From NCBI GenBank assembly GCA_016222825.1, contig JACRQF010000014.1, forward strand, positions 355,300 through 419,299: a stretch of DNA of 64,000 nt. Reading direction: 5' to 3'. The notes beneath the pieces were generated by a model, which saw only the letters and a list, made by a program, of their open reading frames with translations, did not search any database and was not told the DNA's origin. The stretch comes from Verrucomicrobiota bacterium (GTDB taxonomy: Bacteria; Verrucomicrobiota; Verrucomicrobiia; CAIQCK01). Below are positions 16,807-25,314 of this stretch, in pieces. The position numbers and the translations under genes are program-made. Position 1 is the stretch's first letter, and each line of letters starts with the position of its first letter.

Positions 16807-18591
16807 ATGCCAGCGAAGCGAAGCAAGACGCGAAGACCAGCACGGAAGAGTTCAGGACAGGGAAAGAAATCGAAGGTTCCCGATGCCGTGCAGGGCGTTC
16901 TCAAGGAAATCTTCGCCCGCACGCGCACGCCGGAGTTCGAGCGTTACCTGCGGAACCTCATCGTCGAGATTTGCCGGTTCAACACGACGCCGAACGCGGA
17001 CGTGTCCGTCATGCGCGCGGCAGAGGATGGCTGCTTCCGCATCCTGGAGCGCGAACTGGGCGGCATTCACTTTGACGGCGCGCGGATCGAGCGGCGAGCG
17101 ATCAATCCCGTCATCAAATCGCATCCGAATTATTCGCTGCTCCACTTCACCAAGACGCCACAGCGGCCGGAAGGCCTGACGCCGGAGGAAACTTACGCCG
17201 GCCGCGGCAACCTGCTCTACGTCATTCCCGGCTCTGGCGGTGGTGCTGGCCAGTCGGTGGCGGTGAACAGCCACGTGGATGTCGTCGCGCCGTATTTCCC
17301 GCCGCGCGCCGAGGGCAGGCTCGTCCACGGTCGCGGCTCGGCCGACGACAAAGGGCCGACGATCTGCGCTGTCGCCGCGCTGAAAGTGCTCTCCGAGGTC
17401 ATGGCCAAGGCGGGACTGAAGTGGAAGAAGAACGTCGTGATGATGGCCGTCGTCGAGGAGGAGACCGGCGGCAACGGTTCGCTCTCGCTGGCGCTGGATC
17501 GGGAGCTGAAGAAGCTCTACGACAGCATGATCGTGCTGGAGATCACCAACCTCAAGCTCCATCCCGCCAACCGCGGCGCGGTCTGGTATCGCGCCGACTT
17601 GAAGAAGGTCGAGGGCGCGTCGCTGTTCGAGATGGCGGCTTTCGTGAACGAGGAGATGGAGAAGGAAGGCGCTGCCATCCGCGCCGAGAGCCGACACGAC
17701 CTTTTCCCGCAGCGACCCGTGCAGACCTGCCACGGCATCATTGGCTCCTTTGGCGAGCATCCGAGCCGCATCTGCGGCGGGGTGAGCTTCAGCATTCAGT
17801 TCGACACCGCGCCGAGCAAGAAGACCGAACTGCTCGTGCGCGATTGTCTCGACGTCGGTCTCGCCGCCTACACCGGCCTCTACGGTGACAAGAGCAAGGT
17901 CGTCGAGGCTGCCACCGGCAAACCGATGGTGCCGGTCCATTATGATTTCGCCCGCAGCGGCAACGGCTTCGTCGTAACCGTCCATGGCGCAACCGGCCAC
18001 ATGGGCGCGATCCGCGAGCGCGATGGCGCAATCACGAAGATGGCGCATCTCGTCCGCAGCCTCGCGCAGTCGCGGTTGAGGATTGAAGCCGTGGCCGACG
18101 GCGCGATGCGGCTGGAACTGGGCGGCAAGCCTTACGGCGATGTGTTGGTGCTCGAAGGTGGCCAGGGCTTTGTGCCGACTCACCACATCAACGAAGTCAT
18201 GGATCGCATGCGCCGGGCGGCGCAGCGCGGAGCCGAGACTTATCTGCGACGGCTCGGCCGGCTGGAACGCGGCGAGGACGTGGTGCGAGTCACCTACGAG
18301 AAGCTCCACAACGTCGCATTCGACGGCGACCCGGATTCGCCCGCCATGCGCAACGCCATCAGCGCGGCCAAGGAGACCGGCATCTGGAAAGACGAGCCGA
18401 TCCTTGGGTGGACGGTGTCGTGCGACGCGCGGCTCTTCGCCACCGAATATCCCGGCATGCCCGTGGTGACCTTTGGTCCCGGCACGCTGGCCCACGCACA
18501 CTCCGATCAGGAGCAAATCGCGCTCGATGAAGCGCGCGCCGCGGTGGAATTTCTGGCGATGTTCCTCTTGAAACAAACCGGCACCGTCTGA
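16807..18591 (+). CDS. M20-family metallopeptidase (dipeptidase-like)
   Basis: A 594-residue di-zinc peptidase of the M20 clan. Metal ligands are seen in VNSHVDVV (His), HGRGSADDKG (bridging Asp) and VVEEETGG (catalytic Glu and ligand). The lid or dimerisation domain is in the middle, with VHGATGHMGAI. TFGPGTLAHAHSDQEQIAL supplies the last His ligand. The first 23 residues are very rich in Lys and Arg, and no signal peptide is seen. I chose ATG 16807; the frame is open to 16693, but the upstream part is not family-like. The exact peptide specificity is unknown. Confidence 0.85.
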   Translation: MPAKRSKTRRPARKSSGQGKKSKVPDAVQGVLKEIFARTRTPEFERYLRNLIVEICRFNTTPNADVSVMRAAEDGCFRILERELGGIHFDGARIERRAINPVIKSHPNYSLLHFTKTPQRPEGLTPEETYAGRGNLLYVIPGSGGGAGQSVAVNSHVDVVAPYFPPRAEGRLVHGRGSADDKGPTICAVAALKVLSEVMAKAGLKWKKNVVMMAVVEEETGGNGSLSLALDRELKKLYDSMIVLEITNLKLHPANRGAVWYRADLKKVEGASLFEMAAFVNEEMEKEGAAIRAESRHDLFPQRPVQTCHGIIGSFGEHPSRICGGVSFSIQFDTAPSKKTELLVRDCLDVGLAAYTGLYGDKSKVVEAATGKPMVPVHYDFARSGNGFVVTVHGATGHMGAIRERDGAITKMAHLVRSLAQSRLRIEAVADGAMRLELGGKPYGDVLVLEGGQGFVPTHHINEVMDRMRRAAQRGAETYLRRLGRLERGEDVVRVTYEKLHNVAFDGDPDSPAMRNAISAAKETGIWKDEPILGWTVSCDARLFATEYPGMPVVTFGPGTLAHAHSDQEQIALDEARAAVEFLAMFLLKQTGTV

Positions 18592-18611
18592 CCAAAGGAA
18601 AACGGCTCAAT

Positions 18612-18661
18612 GGCAAAATCATGGTTGGCAAGATCAAGATTTTGCCCCACATGATTTTGCC
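18612..18661. repeat. Nested inverted repeat of GGCAAAATCATG units
   Basis: GGCAAAATCATG at 18612-18623 is matched by its exact complement at 18650-18661. Between them is an imperfect inner pair (GGCAAGATC and GATTTTGCC). The order is therefore two direct units followed by two inverted units. It lies between the peptidase and oxidoreductase genes and is much richer in A and T than its surroundings. It could end transcription of the first gene, but the repeated unit suggests a dispersed repeat family. Confidence 0.75.
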
Positions 18662-18677
18662 TTAAACAAAACCTGCT

Positions 18678-19868
18678 ATGAAAACCAAACTCCGTATCGG
18701 CATCATCGGCGCGGGCTCCGTCGTCCGCGAAATCTATCAATACCTCTACTTTCGCAGCAGCTACACGCCGTTGCTGGAAATCTGCGCCGTCGCCGACCCG
18801 AACGAGCAATACCGGAACTGGTTCGGCGACCTCGCGGGGCTGCCGGCCAACCGGCGCTTCAACGACTACAAGGAACTGCTCGCCAAGACCGAACTCGATG
18901 CGGTGCAGATCAACACGCCCGACCATCTTCACTGCGCGCCGACGGTGGCGGCTCTCAACGCCGGCCTCGACGTCGTCGTGCCAAAGCCGACCGCCGCGAC
19001 GCTCAAGGACGCGCACGCGATGATCGAGACGACGAGGAAGACGGGCCGCTTCCTCGGCGTGGACTTCCACAAGCGCGAAGATCCGCGCATCAAGGAAGCC
19101 GAGGCGCGCTTCCAGAGCGGCCGTTACGGGCAGTTCCAGGCGGCGGTGTTCTACATGCTCGACAAGCTCAGCATCGCCGACCCGAACCACTCACCGCGCT
19201 TCTTCGCGTCGCCCGACTTCGCCGAGAAGAACACGCCGGCGTCGTTCCTCACCGTCCACATGGCGGACGCGCTGATGAAGATCGTCAACCTCACGCCGGT
19301 GCAGGTGCGCGCCGTCGGTTACTCGCAGAAGCTGCCGTCGCTGAAGCCCATCGCAGTGAAGGGTTACGACCTCGTGGACACGGAGATCCTGTTCGACACC
19401 GGCGCCATCGCCCACATCCTCACCGGATGGGCGTTGCCGAACTCCGCATGGTCCAACACCGTGCAGTCCAGCCGCATTATCTGCTCCGATGGCATGCTGG
19501 ACCTCGGCTTGGACCAGCCCGGCCTGCGCGAGTTCCATCCCGACGGCATCTTCGAGGTGAACCCGCTCTTCAAGAACTTCGACAAGGACAATTCGGTGAC
19601 CGGTTACGGCATCGGCAGTCCCGGTCGTCTCTACCAGCAGATTCTCGCGTTGCGCAACGGCAAGCTCTCCGCCGCCGAGCGCGAGGCGATGAACAGCCCA
19701 ATCACGCTCGGCTTTTACACGACGCTCGTGCTGGAGGCCGCCGAGAAAAGCCTGGCGGAAGGCGAGAAGCTTTCGACCGGCGCGACGATTGGCTCGACCA
19801 TTGACCTGCGGAAGCTCGTCGTGGAGCAGCTCGGCGCGGAAGCAGCGAAGCAATACAAGCTCGGCTGA
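18678..19868 (+). CDS. Gfo/Idh/MocA-family oxidoreductase
   Basis: An NAD(P)-dependent sugar or inositol dehydrogenase-like protein of 396 residues. The N-terminal Rossmann fold has GIIGAGSV and VADPNEQYRNWF. The usual E-K-P catalytic motif appears as VVPKPTAATL, so Lys and Pro are kept and Glu is replaced. The second signature is FLTVHMADALMKI near residue 200, with the expected His. No export signal is visible. Such genes are strongly expanded in Verrucomicrobiota and Planctomycetota and usually act on sugars, but the substrate is unknown. Confidence 0.88.
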   Translation: MKTKLRIGIIGAGSVVREIYQYLYFRSSYTPLLEICAVADPNEQYRNWFGDLAGLPANRRFNDYKELLAKTELDAVQINTPDHLHCAPTVAALNAGLDVVVPKPTAATLKDAHAMIETTRKTGRFLGVDFHKREDPRIKEAEARFQSGRYGQFQAAVFYMLDKLSIADPNHSPRFFASPDFAEKNTPASFLTVHMADALMKIVNLTPVQVRAVGYSQKLPSLKPIAVKGYDLVDTEILFDTGAIAHILTGWALPNSAWSNTVQSSRIICSDGMLDLGLDQPGLREFHPDGIFEVNPLFKNFDKDNSVTGYGIGSPGRLYQQILALRNGKLSAAEREAMNSPITLGFYTTLVLEAAEKSLAEGEKLSTGATIGSTIDLRKLVVEQLGAEAAKQYKLG

Positions 19869-19892
19869 GTTTTCAAGCGAACGCGCGGCCGC

Positions 19893-20759
19893 TCACTTCC
19901 CGGCTCTTTCCGCTGCGGGTCGGGCGGCCAGTTGCGCGACGATCTCGATGGTCAGTTGCGCGGCGTTTTGTGCCGCCAGCGCGGTAAACGAGTCGAAATC
20001 CTGAAGCGCGTTGTGGTCCGCGCTGTCGCTGATGCTGCGGATGACCAGCCACGGCACACGCAGGTCGCGACAAACCTGCGCCATCGCCGCGCCTTCCATC
20101 TCCACCGCATCAGCTCCGAGCGCCTTGCGCAACTCGGCTTTTTTCGCCGGCGACGCCACGAAGATGTCGCCCGTCGCGACAACGCCCTTGATGATCCGCG
20201 GATGCCGTTTGCCTTTTGCAGTTTCGATGTCGGCGAGCTTGATGCGGTTGCCGGCCGCTTCCGCCACCGCCAGCAGCCGTGCGTCCGGCTCCAGGAACAC
20301 CGGATTGCGCAGCCACGTCATCGGGCTTTTCGTGCCGCGCACTTCCATGCCTTCGGCGGTGAGGTTGCCGAAGTCATGCTGGGCGGTTTTTGCCGCGATG
20401 ACGATGTCGCCGGGATGAAGGTCCGGGTTGATGCCGCCGGCGATGCCGCAGAAGATCAGTTCACTCGGCCGGTAATGTTGGACCAGCAGCGCCGTGACCA
20501 TCGCGGCGTTGACCTTGCCGATGCCGCTGCGGCAAACGATCACGTTGCGCCCTTTCAGTTTGCCAACGGCGAAGTGAATGCCGTGGAGCACTTCCTCCTT
20601 CGGCCCGGTGATCGCTTGATAGAGCGGCGTCAGTTCGTCGTCGAACGCCCCGAAGATGCACGTGAGCGGCGCAGACGTCGGCTCTGCCGTCTCCGCCGGG
20701 TGCGGCGGAAGGAAGACGGTAGCGAACGCGAGCAATACCAGATGAACCGTTCTTCGCAT
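19893..20759 (-). CDS. Exported MTA/SAH nucleosidase-like phosphorylase
   Basis: A 288-residue member of the nucleoside phosphorylase superfamily. The core matches 5'-methylthioadenosine/S-adenosylhomocysteine nucleosidase: IFGAFDDEL (start of the fold), RSGIGKVNAA, FCGIAGGINPDLHPGDIVIA, AVEMEGAAMAQV (ribose-binding Glu) and RSISDSADHNA (catalytic Asp). Unlike the usual cytoplasmic MtnN of about 230 residues, it carries a Sec signal of about 24 residues ending near AETAEP. It therefore appears to act outside the cytoplasm. It starts seven bases after the stop of the DUF4175-like gene. Confidence 0.85.
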   Translation of the reverse strand: MRRTVHLVLLAFATVFLPPHPAETAEPTSAPLTCIFGAFDDELTPLYQAITGPKEEVLHGIHFAVGKLKGRNVIVCRSGIGKVNAAMVTALLVQHYRPSELIFCGIAGGINPDLHPGDIVIAAKTAQHDFGNLTAEGMEVRGTKSPMTWLRNPVFLEPDARLLAVAEAAGNRIKLADIETAKGKRHPRIIKGVVATGDIFVASPAKKAELRKALGADAVEMEGAAMAQVCRDLRVPWLVIRSISDSADHNALQDFDSFTALAAQNAAQLTIEIVAQLAARPAAERAGK

Positions 20760-20766
20760 GGCACGG

Positions 20767-22866
20767 TCACGGCGACTTCAGCAGGCGCTGCAACTCCGCC
20801 TCCAGCGCTTTGCGTGTCGCCTCGTTAAGCTGGCTTTGGTCTTTCAGTATCTCCCGCAGGGCCGCGATGGCGTCGGAAAGCGTCTCGCCGCGCATCATTT
20901 CGGCGAGAATCACCCGCATCCGCTCGTAAGCGGCTTGCGCTTGTTCCATCGCCACACTCATGTTTGGCGTCGCCGCGCCGAGTTGGGTCACCACCGGGCC
21001 GAGCAACTGCCGGCTTACGTCGGCCAGCGGCTCCACGACACGCGCGCGCAGCCGCTCCTGCTCGGTGGGCGTGCTCACGCGGTTGTTCTGCATCTCGTCA
21101 AGAAGCCGCCGGAACAACTCCGACATCGTCTGACAGCCGTTGCCCGCCTCGCGTTCGTCGGCGACCAGCGGCGAGAGTTGCACAAGTTCCGGCTGTTTGC
21201 CTGCCGTCGTGCGCTCGCGGATCGCCCGCATCGCATCGAGCGCCTCGCGGTGCTTGCGCGTGAGCCGCTCGAACTCAGCGCGATACTCCTTCTGGCGGCG
21301 GTTCAGGTCCGCCATCAATTCCGCCGCGCTGACCACGCGCAACGCCAGCGACTGGCTTTGTCCGCGGCCTGCCGGCGTCGCCGCGTCCTCCGCCTCGACG
21401 CGCAGGTTCAACACCGAGCCTTCAGCGATTCGCAACGTCTCGACCGGCAGCCGTGTTTCCAAATGGACCTCCGCGTTGCCCAGAGCAGCGCCGGCGAGCG
21501 GCTGGCTTTGCCAGGTTGTGGTGTTGGTGGACGTCGCGAGGCTCAACGCGGCCACGCCGAAATCATCGCGCGTCTCCGCGGCCAACGGGAGCGTGGCCAC
21601 GGGCGTGATCTTGTCGCCGATGCCGCTCAACGTCAGCCGTGCCAACGGCGGTCGATCCGGTTGTGCGTCGAGTGTGAACGCAAGAGCCCGTTCTGCGCGC
21701 AACCCCTCAACGTCCTCCAACCCAATGCGCACCGGCCCGCTTTCTTTGATCACAAAGCCCGCCAGAACATTCGTCCCGTTCTCCACACGCACGCTCGCCG
21801 CCGCGTCCTGCCGCGCCGGTTCCGAACTTTGAACTTTGAACTTTGAACTTTGAACTTCCGCGAAGCGGAGCGGCCTCGTGCTCGTCGCCCGCAATTCCAG
21901 CTTTGTGCCGACCACTGCTTCCACCGCGCCATCGCTTGGCCCGATCTCGCGCGGTGGCTGCTTCGTGTAGGCTGGATAATCGAGCCGCATTCGCACGTTG
22001 CGCAACATCGGGGGGTCCACCACCTCGACGCGCATCTCGCCCGTAGCGCCGTCGCCGCCAAACGCGCGGAAGCTGAAGCTCTCGACGACCGAATCGAACC
22101 TTTTCAGAAACTTCCCGTTGCCGGAGCGCGTGAGGACCTCGCGGAAACGGCCGGCATGCTCGTAGTCCAGCACCAGCTTGACGGTCTCTGGAATCCGCCG
22201 GCCTGACGCGCTGACCATGATGTTGAACGACGAGCCGCGCACGACCCGCTCCGTGCTGTTCGGAAAGCCGGTAATTTCCAACGTCGTGGTGCGCGGCCAC
22301 TCCACGTTCCGCAGCAATACGTCGCGCTGCCACCACGCCTCCAGTTCCCGCGGGAAGAACGCCGCCACCATTGTAATCACCAGCAGCGCGCCAACACCGA
22401 GGCCGAGACACCGCACCAGCCGGCTGCCGTCGAGCGCTTGCGACGGCCGCACGCCCGACGCAATCTCCGCCGCCTCCGCCGCCACGTGCTCCAGCAGTGC
22501 CGGCGATGTGGTTTCTGTCATTCCGCACTCCGCATTCCGCACTCCGCACTGCTCAACCGCCGTCAGCAGCCGGTCGCCGAACTGCGGAAACGCCCGCTCC
22601 AATGTCAGCGCCAGTTCCGCGTTGCCAAGACGCCGGCTCAGTGGTCGCAGCAAGTGACGCCACGCTGCGACACCGATCAGAACCACCGCCGCCGTGCCGA
22701 TCATACCGCGAGGTCCGAAATCCATCCGCAACCACCAGTCCAGCATCCACGTTCCCGCCGCGACCACCACCGCCGCCGCGCCGACGCGCGCCAGCCCGCC
22801 GAGCGCCAGGTGCAACCGCAGCAGTAGGCGCAGGGAACGAAGGAGGTGTTGGAGTCGGGGGTGCAT
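20767..22866 (-). CDS. DUF4175-like large membrane protein with repeat insertions
   Basis: A 699-residue protein with two N-terminal transmembrane helices (about residues 27-45 and 56-72) and a third near 152-172. A beta-rich extracytoplasmic region follows, then a long helical C-terminal half with coiled-coil character (about 500-699). The arrangement resembles DUF4175-type proteins found in PVC bacteria, whose role is unknown. Two in-frame heptamer arrays interrupt it at about residues 106-116 (giving VRNAECGM) and 337-348 (giving SSKFKVQS). Neither disturbs the frame. It is probably co-transcribed with the nucleosidase gene downstream. Confidence 0.7.
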   Translation of the reverse strand: MHPRLQHLLRSLRLLLRLHLALGGLARVGAAAVVVAAGTWMLDWWLRMDFGPRGMIGTAAVVLIGVAAWRHLLRPLSRRLGNAELALTLERAFPQFGDRLLTAVEQCGVRNAECGMTETTSPALLEHVAAEAAEIASGVRPSQALDGSRLVRCLGLGVGALLVITMVAAFFPRELEAWWQRDVLLRNVEWPRTTTLEITGFPNSTERVVRGSSFNIMVSASGRRIPETVKLVLDYEHAGRFREVLTRSGNGKFLKRFDSVVESFSFRAFGGDGATGEMRVEVVDPPMLRNVRMRLDYPAYTKQPPREIGPSDGAVEAVVGTKLELRATSTRPLRFAEVQSSKFKVQSSEPARQDAAASVRVENGTNVLAGFVIKESGPVRIGLEDVEGLRAERALAFTLDAQPDRPPLARLTLSGIGDKITPVATLPLAAETRDDFGVAALSLATSTNTTTWQSQPLAGAALGNAEVHLETRLPVETLRIAEGSVLNLRVEAEDAATPAGRGQSQSLALRVVSAAELMADLNRRQKEYRAEFERLTRKHREALDAMRAIRERTTAGKQPELVQLSPLVADEREAGNGCQTMSELFRRLLDEMQNNRVSTPTEQERLRARVVEPLADVSRQLLGPVVTQLGAATPNMSVAMEQAQAAYERMRVILAEMMRGETLSDAIAALREILKDQSQLNEATRKALEAELQRLLKSP
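21824..21858. repeat. In-gene heptamer array, GAACTTT x4 plus GAACTTC
   Basis: Four perfect 7-base units plus one with a last-base change, lying inside the DUF4175-like gene. Read on the coding strand they give a 7-residue period (KFKVQSS). The opposite orientation would introduce TGA. Confidence 0.92.
22520..22550. repeat. In-gene heptamer array, ATTCCGC/ACTCCGC alternating
   Basis: Four alternating 7-base units plus ACT, inside the DUF4175-like gene. The coding strand reads RNAECGM-type peptide. The same alternating four-unit array recurs in the GT4 gene and in the cyclase gene, more than 20 kb away. Confidence 0.92.
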
Positions 22867-23014
22867 GGAGCGCTAGTCGCAGAATCCAGACACCCTCATT
22901 GCTTGCTTCTTGAGCACGATGTTCACTCGGCTGGGCGCATGTGTATGGCAAGTCCCGGTCGAAAGCAAGACCAAGCGCCTCAACCAGTGAAGTGGGGCGA
23001 CGCTGCTTCTCAAT

Positions 23015-23527
23015 TCACCGGGCAGCGGGCGCGGCCGGCTGCGCGCCGACTTTCGTGGCTCCGCCGCCGCTGGAACTGGTGAGACGGCCGAGGTCAATCA
23101 TCATAGCGTTGAGGTTCTCGATCTTCACGCGCATGGTCTCGGAGGTCATCAGCCTGCCCGACGCATTCTGCATCGCGCCCCATTGTTTCAACAGGCTGCT
23201 ATAGTCTAGGCCGATGCTTCCGCCCGGCTGCCATGCGCGCACGGCGCGGACAAACCGGCCCGCCTCGGTCGCAAAGAAGCGGACGCTATCCGCTGCCGTG
23301 GTGTCATACGAGCCTGCCATATACATATTCCTGGGCGTGAGGTAGGACTCGGTCCGCAGGGCCAGTTCCTGCAAGCTGATGGCGACGGATTCGATTTTGG
23401 TGGCGGCTTCGAGGATCTTGTCGCGATCTTCGTAACGGAACCCCCAACCCGGCGTTGGACTGGTGGCGCAACCCGCCGCTGCGAACACAGCGAGAAACGC
23501 AATGATTCTTGTCAGAGTCTGTTTCAT
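23015..23527 (-). CDS. Small lipoprotein of unknown function
   Basis: A 170-residue protein. The signal peptide ends in the lipobox FAAAGC, with Cys20 as the lipidation site. The mature part is mainly helical and lacks any motif I recognise; the C-terminus is Ala- and Pro-rich. ATG 23527 is preceded by AAAGGTTGG. The frame is open further upstream, but the lipobox fixes the start. The 148-base spacer between it and the DUF4175-like gene holds nothing I can identify. Confidence 0.7.
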   Translation of the reverse strand: MKQTLTRIIAFLAVFAAAGCATSPTPGWGFRYEDRDKILEAATKIESVAISLQELALRTESYLTPRNMYMAGSYDTTAADSVRFFATEAGRFVRAVRAWQPGGSIGLDYSSLLKQWGAMQNASGRLMTSETMRVKIENLNAMMIDLGRLTSSSGGGATKVGAQPAAPAAR

Positions 23528-23589
23528 TACCAACCTTTCATTGAGCGCCGCCGCGCGGCCGGATGCCCGGCTGTGCGCCAGCGCCGGCT

Positions 23590-24570
23590 TCACTTGATCC
23601 GTTCCACCAGCGGCCGGATGTGCTTGTCAATCGCGGCTTCGTCGCCGGCTGCCACCTGCGGCACGCCTGTGAACAGATACCACTGCTCAACATGCTCCAC
23701 CGACCTGCCCGGCGCAAGATCGCCAACGGGGCCGAGCGATTCCACTTCCAGCATGTCCTGGTTGGTGAACGTCTCCATGTTGCAGCCGTTGTCGGGATAG
23801 GCCGCGCCGCGCTTGTAGCCGATGGTCTTGACGAAAAGCAGGCCGTTGCGCAGGTAGCCGATCCATTTCTCCTGGTGCGCCAGGCCGATCTTGGTCGGGC
23901 CTTTCTGCGGATCCTGCGACAGCGTGAAGTAGCGCGTGCCCCAACGCCACCGCGCGTCTGCGAAGTCCGTGTAGGCCCAGATCGTCATGAACTGGTTGGG
24001 TTGGAGTTCTTCGTCGTGGGTCTTCTTCGCCGGCAGCGGGATGATCTCCATGCCGCCCGGCGCCATCACCGTCAACGCCCACGGCGCGACGTGGACCTTC
24101 TTTCTGCTGATGTTCTTGAGCCGGTGTGTGACCGTGACGTGATTGGCCTTCGCGTCCAGCGTGATGTCCATCTCCTTCTGGATGCCGTTGGGCGTTTCCG
24201 GCGCGGGAACGAACCGGACACTGTTCGGGCCGAGCTTCTTCGCCGCCACCGGCGTGTTGTCGGGGAAATAGCTGAATGGCATGCCTTCCGGCGCGAGCCA
24301 GAGCCGGTGGCCGCCGCGGATTTGCCAGTCCTTTTCGCCGCATTTGCCCATCTGCGGGTCGTAGTTCTTGAACACGTTCTCGCCGCCGACCGGCCCGAGG
24401 AAGATCACGCGCGGCCCGATGTCCAGCGTGACGATCAGCTCCATCTGTTTGTTGGCGAGCTTGAGGTTGTTCTTCCAGCCTTTGTATTCGACGGTTTCCA
24501 TGACGACCTCCGCGGTTTGGGCGGCGATGGCCGCCGCGAGAATGGTTGCTAGACCGGCAGTTGTTTTCAT
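23590..24570 (-). CDS. Secreted DUF4380 protein
   Basis: A 326-residue protein with a Sec signal of about 20 residues (MKTTAGLATILAAAIAAQTA). The beta-rich body has the DUF4380 pattern: LIVTLDIGPRVIFLGPVGGENVF near the N-terminus, GGHRLWLAPE, VTHRLKNISRKKVHVAPWALTVM and TFTNQDMLEVESLGP. The fold is related to galactose mutarotase-like sandwiches, so sugar binding is likely, but no reaction is established. AAGGAGTGAT directly before ATG 24570 is a strong ribosome-binding site and decides the start. Confidence 0.8.
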   Translation of the reverse strand: MKTTAGLATILAAAIAAQTAEVVMETVEYKGWKNNLKLANKQMELIVTLDIGPRVIFLGPVGGENVFKNYDPQMGKCGEKDWQIRGGHRLWLAPEGMPFSYFPDNTPVAAKKLGPNSVRFVPAPETPNGIQKEMDITLDAKANHVTVTHRLKNISRKKVHVAPWALTVMAPGGMEIIPLPAKKTHDEELQPNQFMTIWAYTDFADARWRWGTRYFTLSQDPQKGPTKIGLAHQEKWIGYLRNGLLFVKTIGYKRGAAYPDNGCNMETFTNQDMLEVESLGPVGDLAPGRSVEHVEQWYLFTGVPQVAAGDEAAIDKHIRPLVERIK

Positions 24571-24692
24571 ATCACTCCTTTTCGCGTCGATCCGATGCAC
24601 TCCGGAACGGCCGGAGTTTCTAGCGACCGCGGGCGGCTTTTGCCAGACCAAAGTGGCACGGTCGGCGGAACTCGATGGCGGCAGGCGCCGTC

Positions 24693-25160
24693 TCAACCGC
24701 GCTTCTTGCCTTTGAGCGCGCCCGACATGGCCTGCGCCATCTCGCGCTCGGCGGTGCGGCGCTTGATGTCCTCGCGGCGGTCCACCTGCGTTTTGCCTTC
24801 GGCAAGGGCGATCTCGACTTTGGCGACGTTGCGCTTGTTGAAGTAGAGCTTGAGCGCCACGAGCGCCTTGCCTTTGGTGGCCATCTGGCCCATGAGACGG
24901 TGGATCTGGTCACGGTGGAGGAGGAGCTTGCGCTGGCGTGTTGGGTTGTGGTTCCAGATGTTGCCGTGGGAGTATTCGGGGATGTGGGCGTTGAAAAGCC
25001 AGACCTCGCCCTTGTCGAGCCGGGCAAAAGCGTCGTTGATCGTGGCACGGCCGCCGCGGAGGCTCTTGACCTCCGTGCCGGTCAACACGATGCCCGCCTC
25101 CATCGTTTCGAGGATGGCGTAGTCGTGGTGCGCTTTGCGGTTGGTGGCGATGACGGACAT
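24693..25160 (-). CDS. smpB: SsrA-binding protein SmpB
   Basis: A 155-residue partner of tmRNA in rescue of stalled ribosomes. It begins ATNRKAHHDYAI and continues with GIVLTGTEVKSLR, LFNAHIPEYSHGNIWNHNP and RKLLLHRDQIHRL, all standard SmpB segments of the OB-fold core. The basic C-terminal tail (DIKRRTAEREMAQAMSGALK) inserts into the ribosomal decoding centre. Length and start are as usual. The tmRNA gene itself is not in this window. Confidence 0.96.
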   Translation of the reverse strand: MSVIATNRKAHHDYAILETMEAGIVLTGTEVKSLRGGRATINDAFARLDKGEVWLFNAHIPEYSHGNIWNHNPTRQRKLLLHRDQIHRLMGQMATKGKALVALKLYFNKRNVAKVEIALAEGKTQVDRREDIKRRTAEREMAQAMSGALKGKKRG

Positions 25161-25314
25161 GTTGTGCCGCCGAATCTAGCGCGCGAGCCGGCGGCGGGGC
25201 AAGCGAAAGGGCGGTTGATTTCCGCTCTTGTTGCCGGGGAGGGTTGCGTGTAGCATCCGCGCCCGTTTGGTGAGGATGAAGAACAAGGTGAAACAAAGAA
25301 CGGCCGAGGACACC

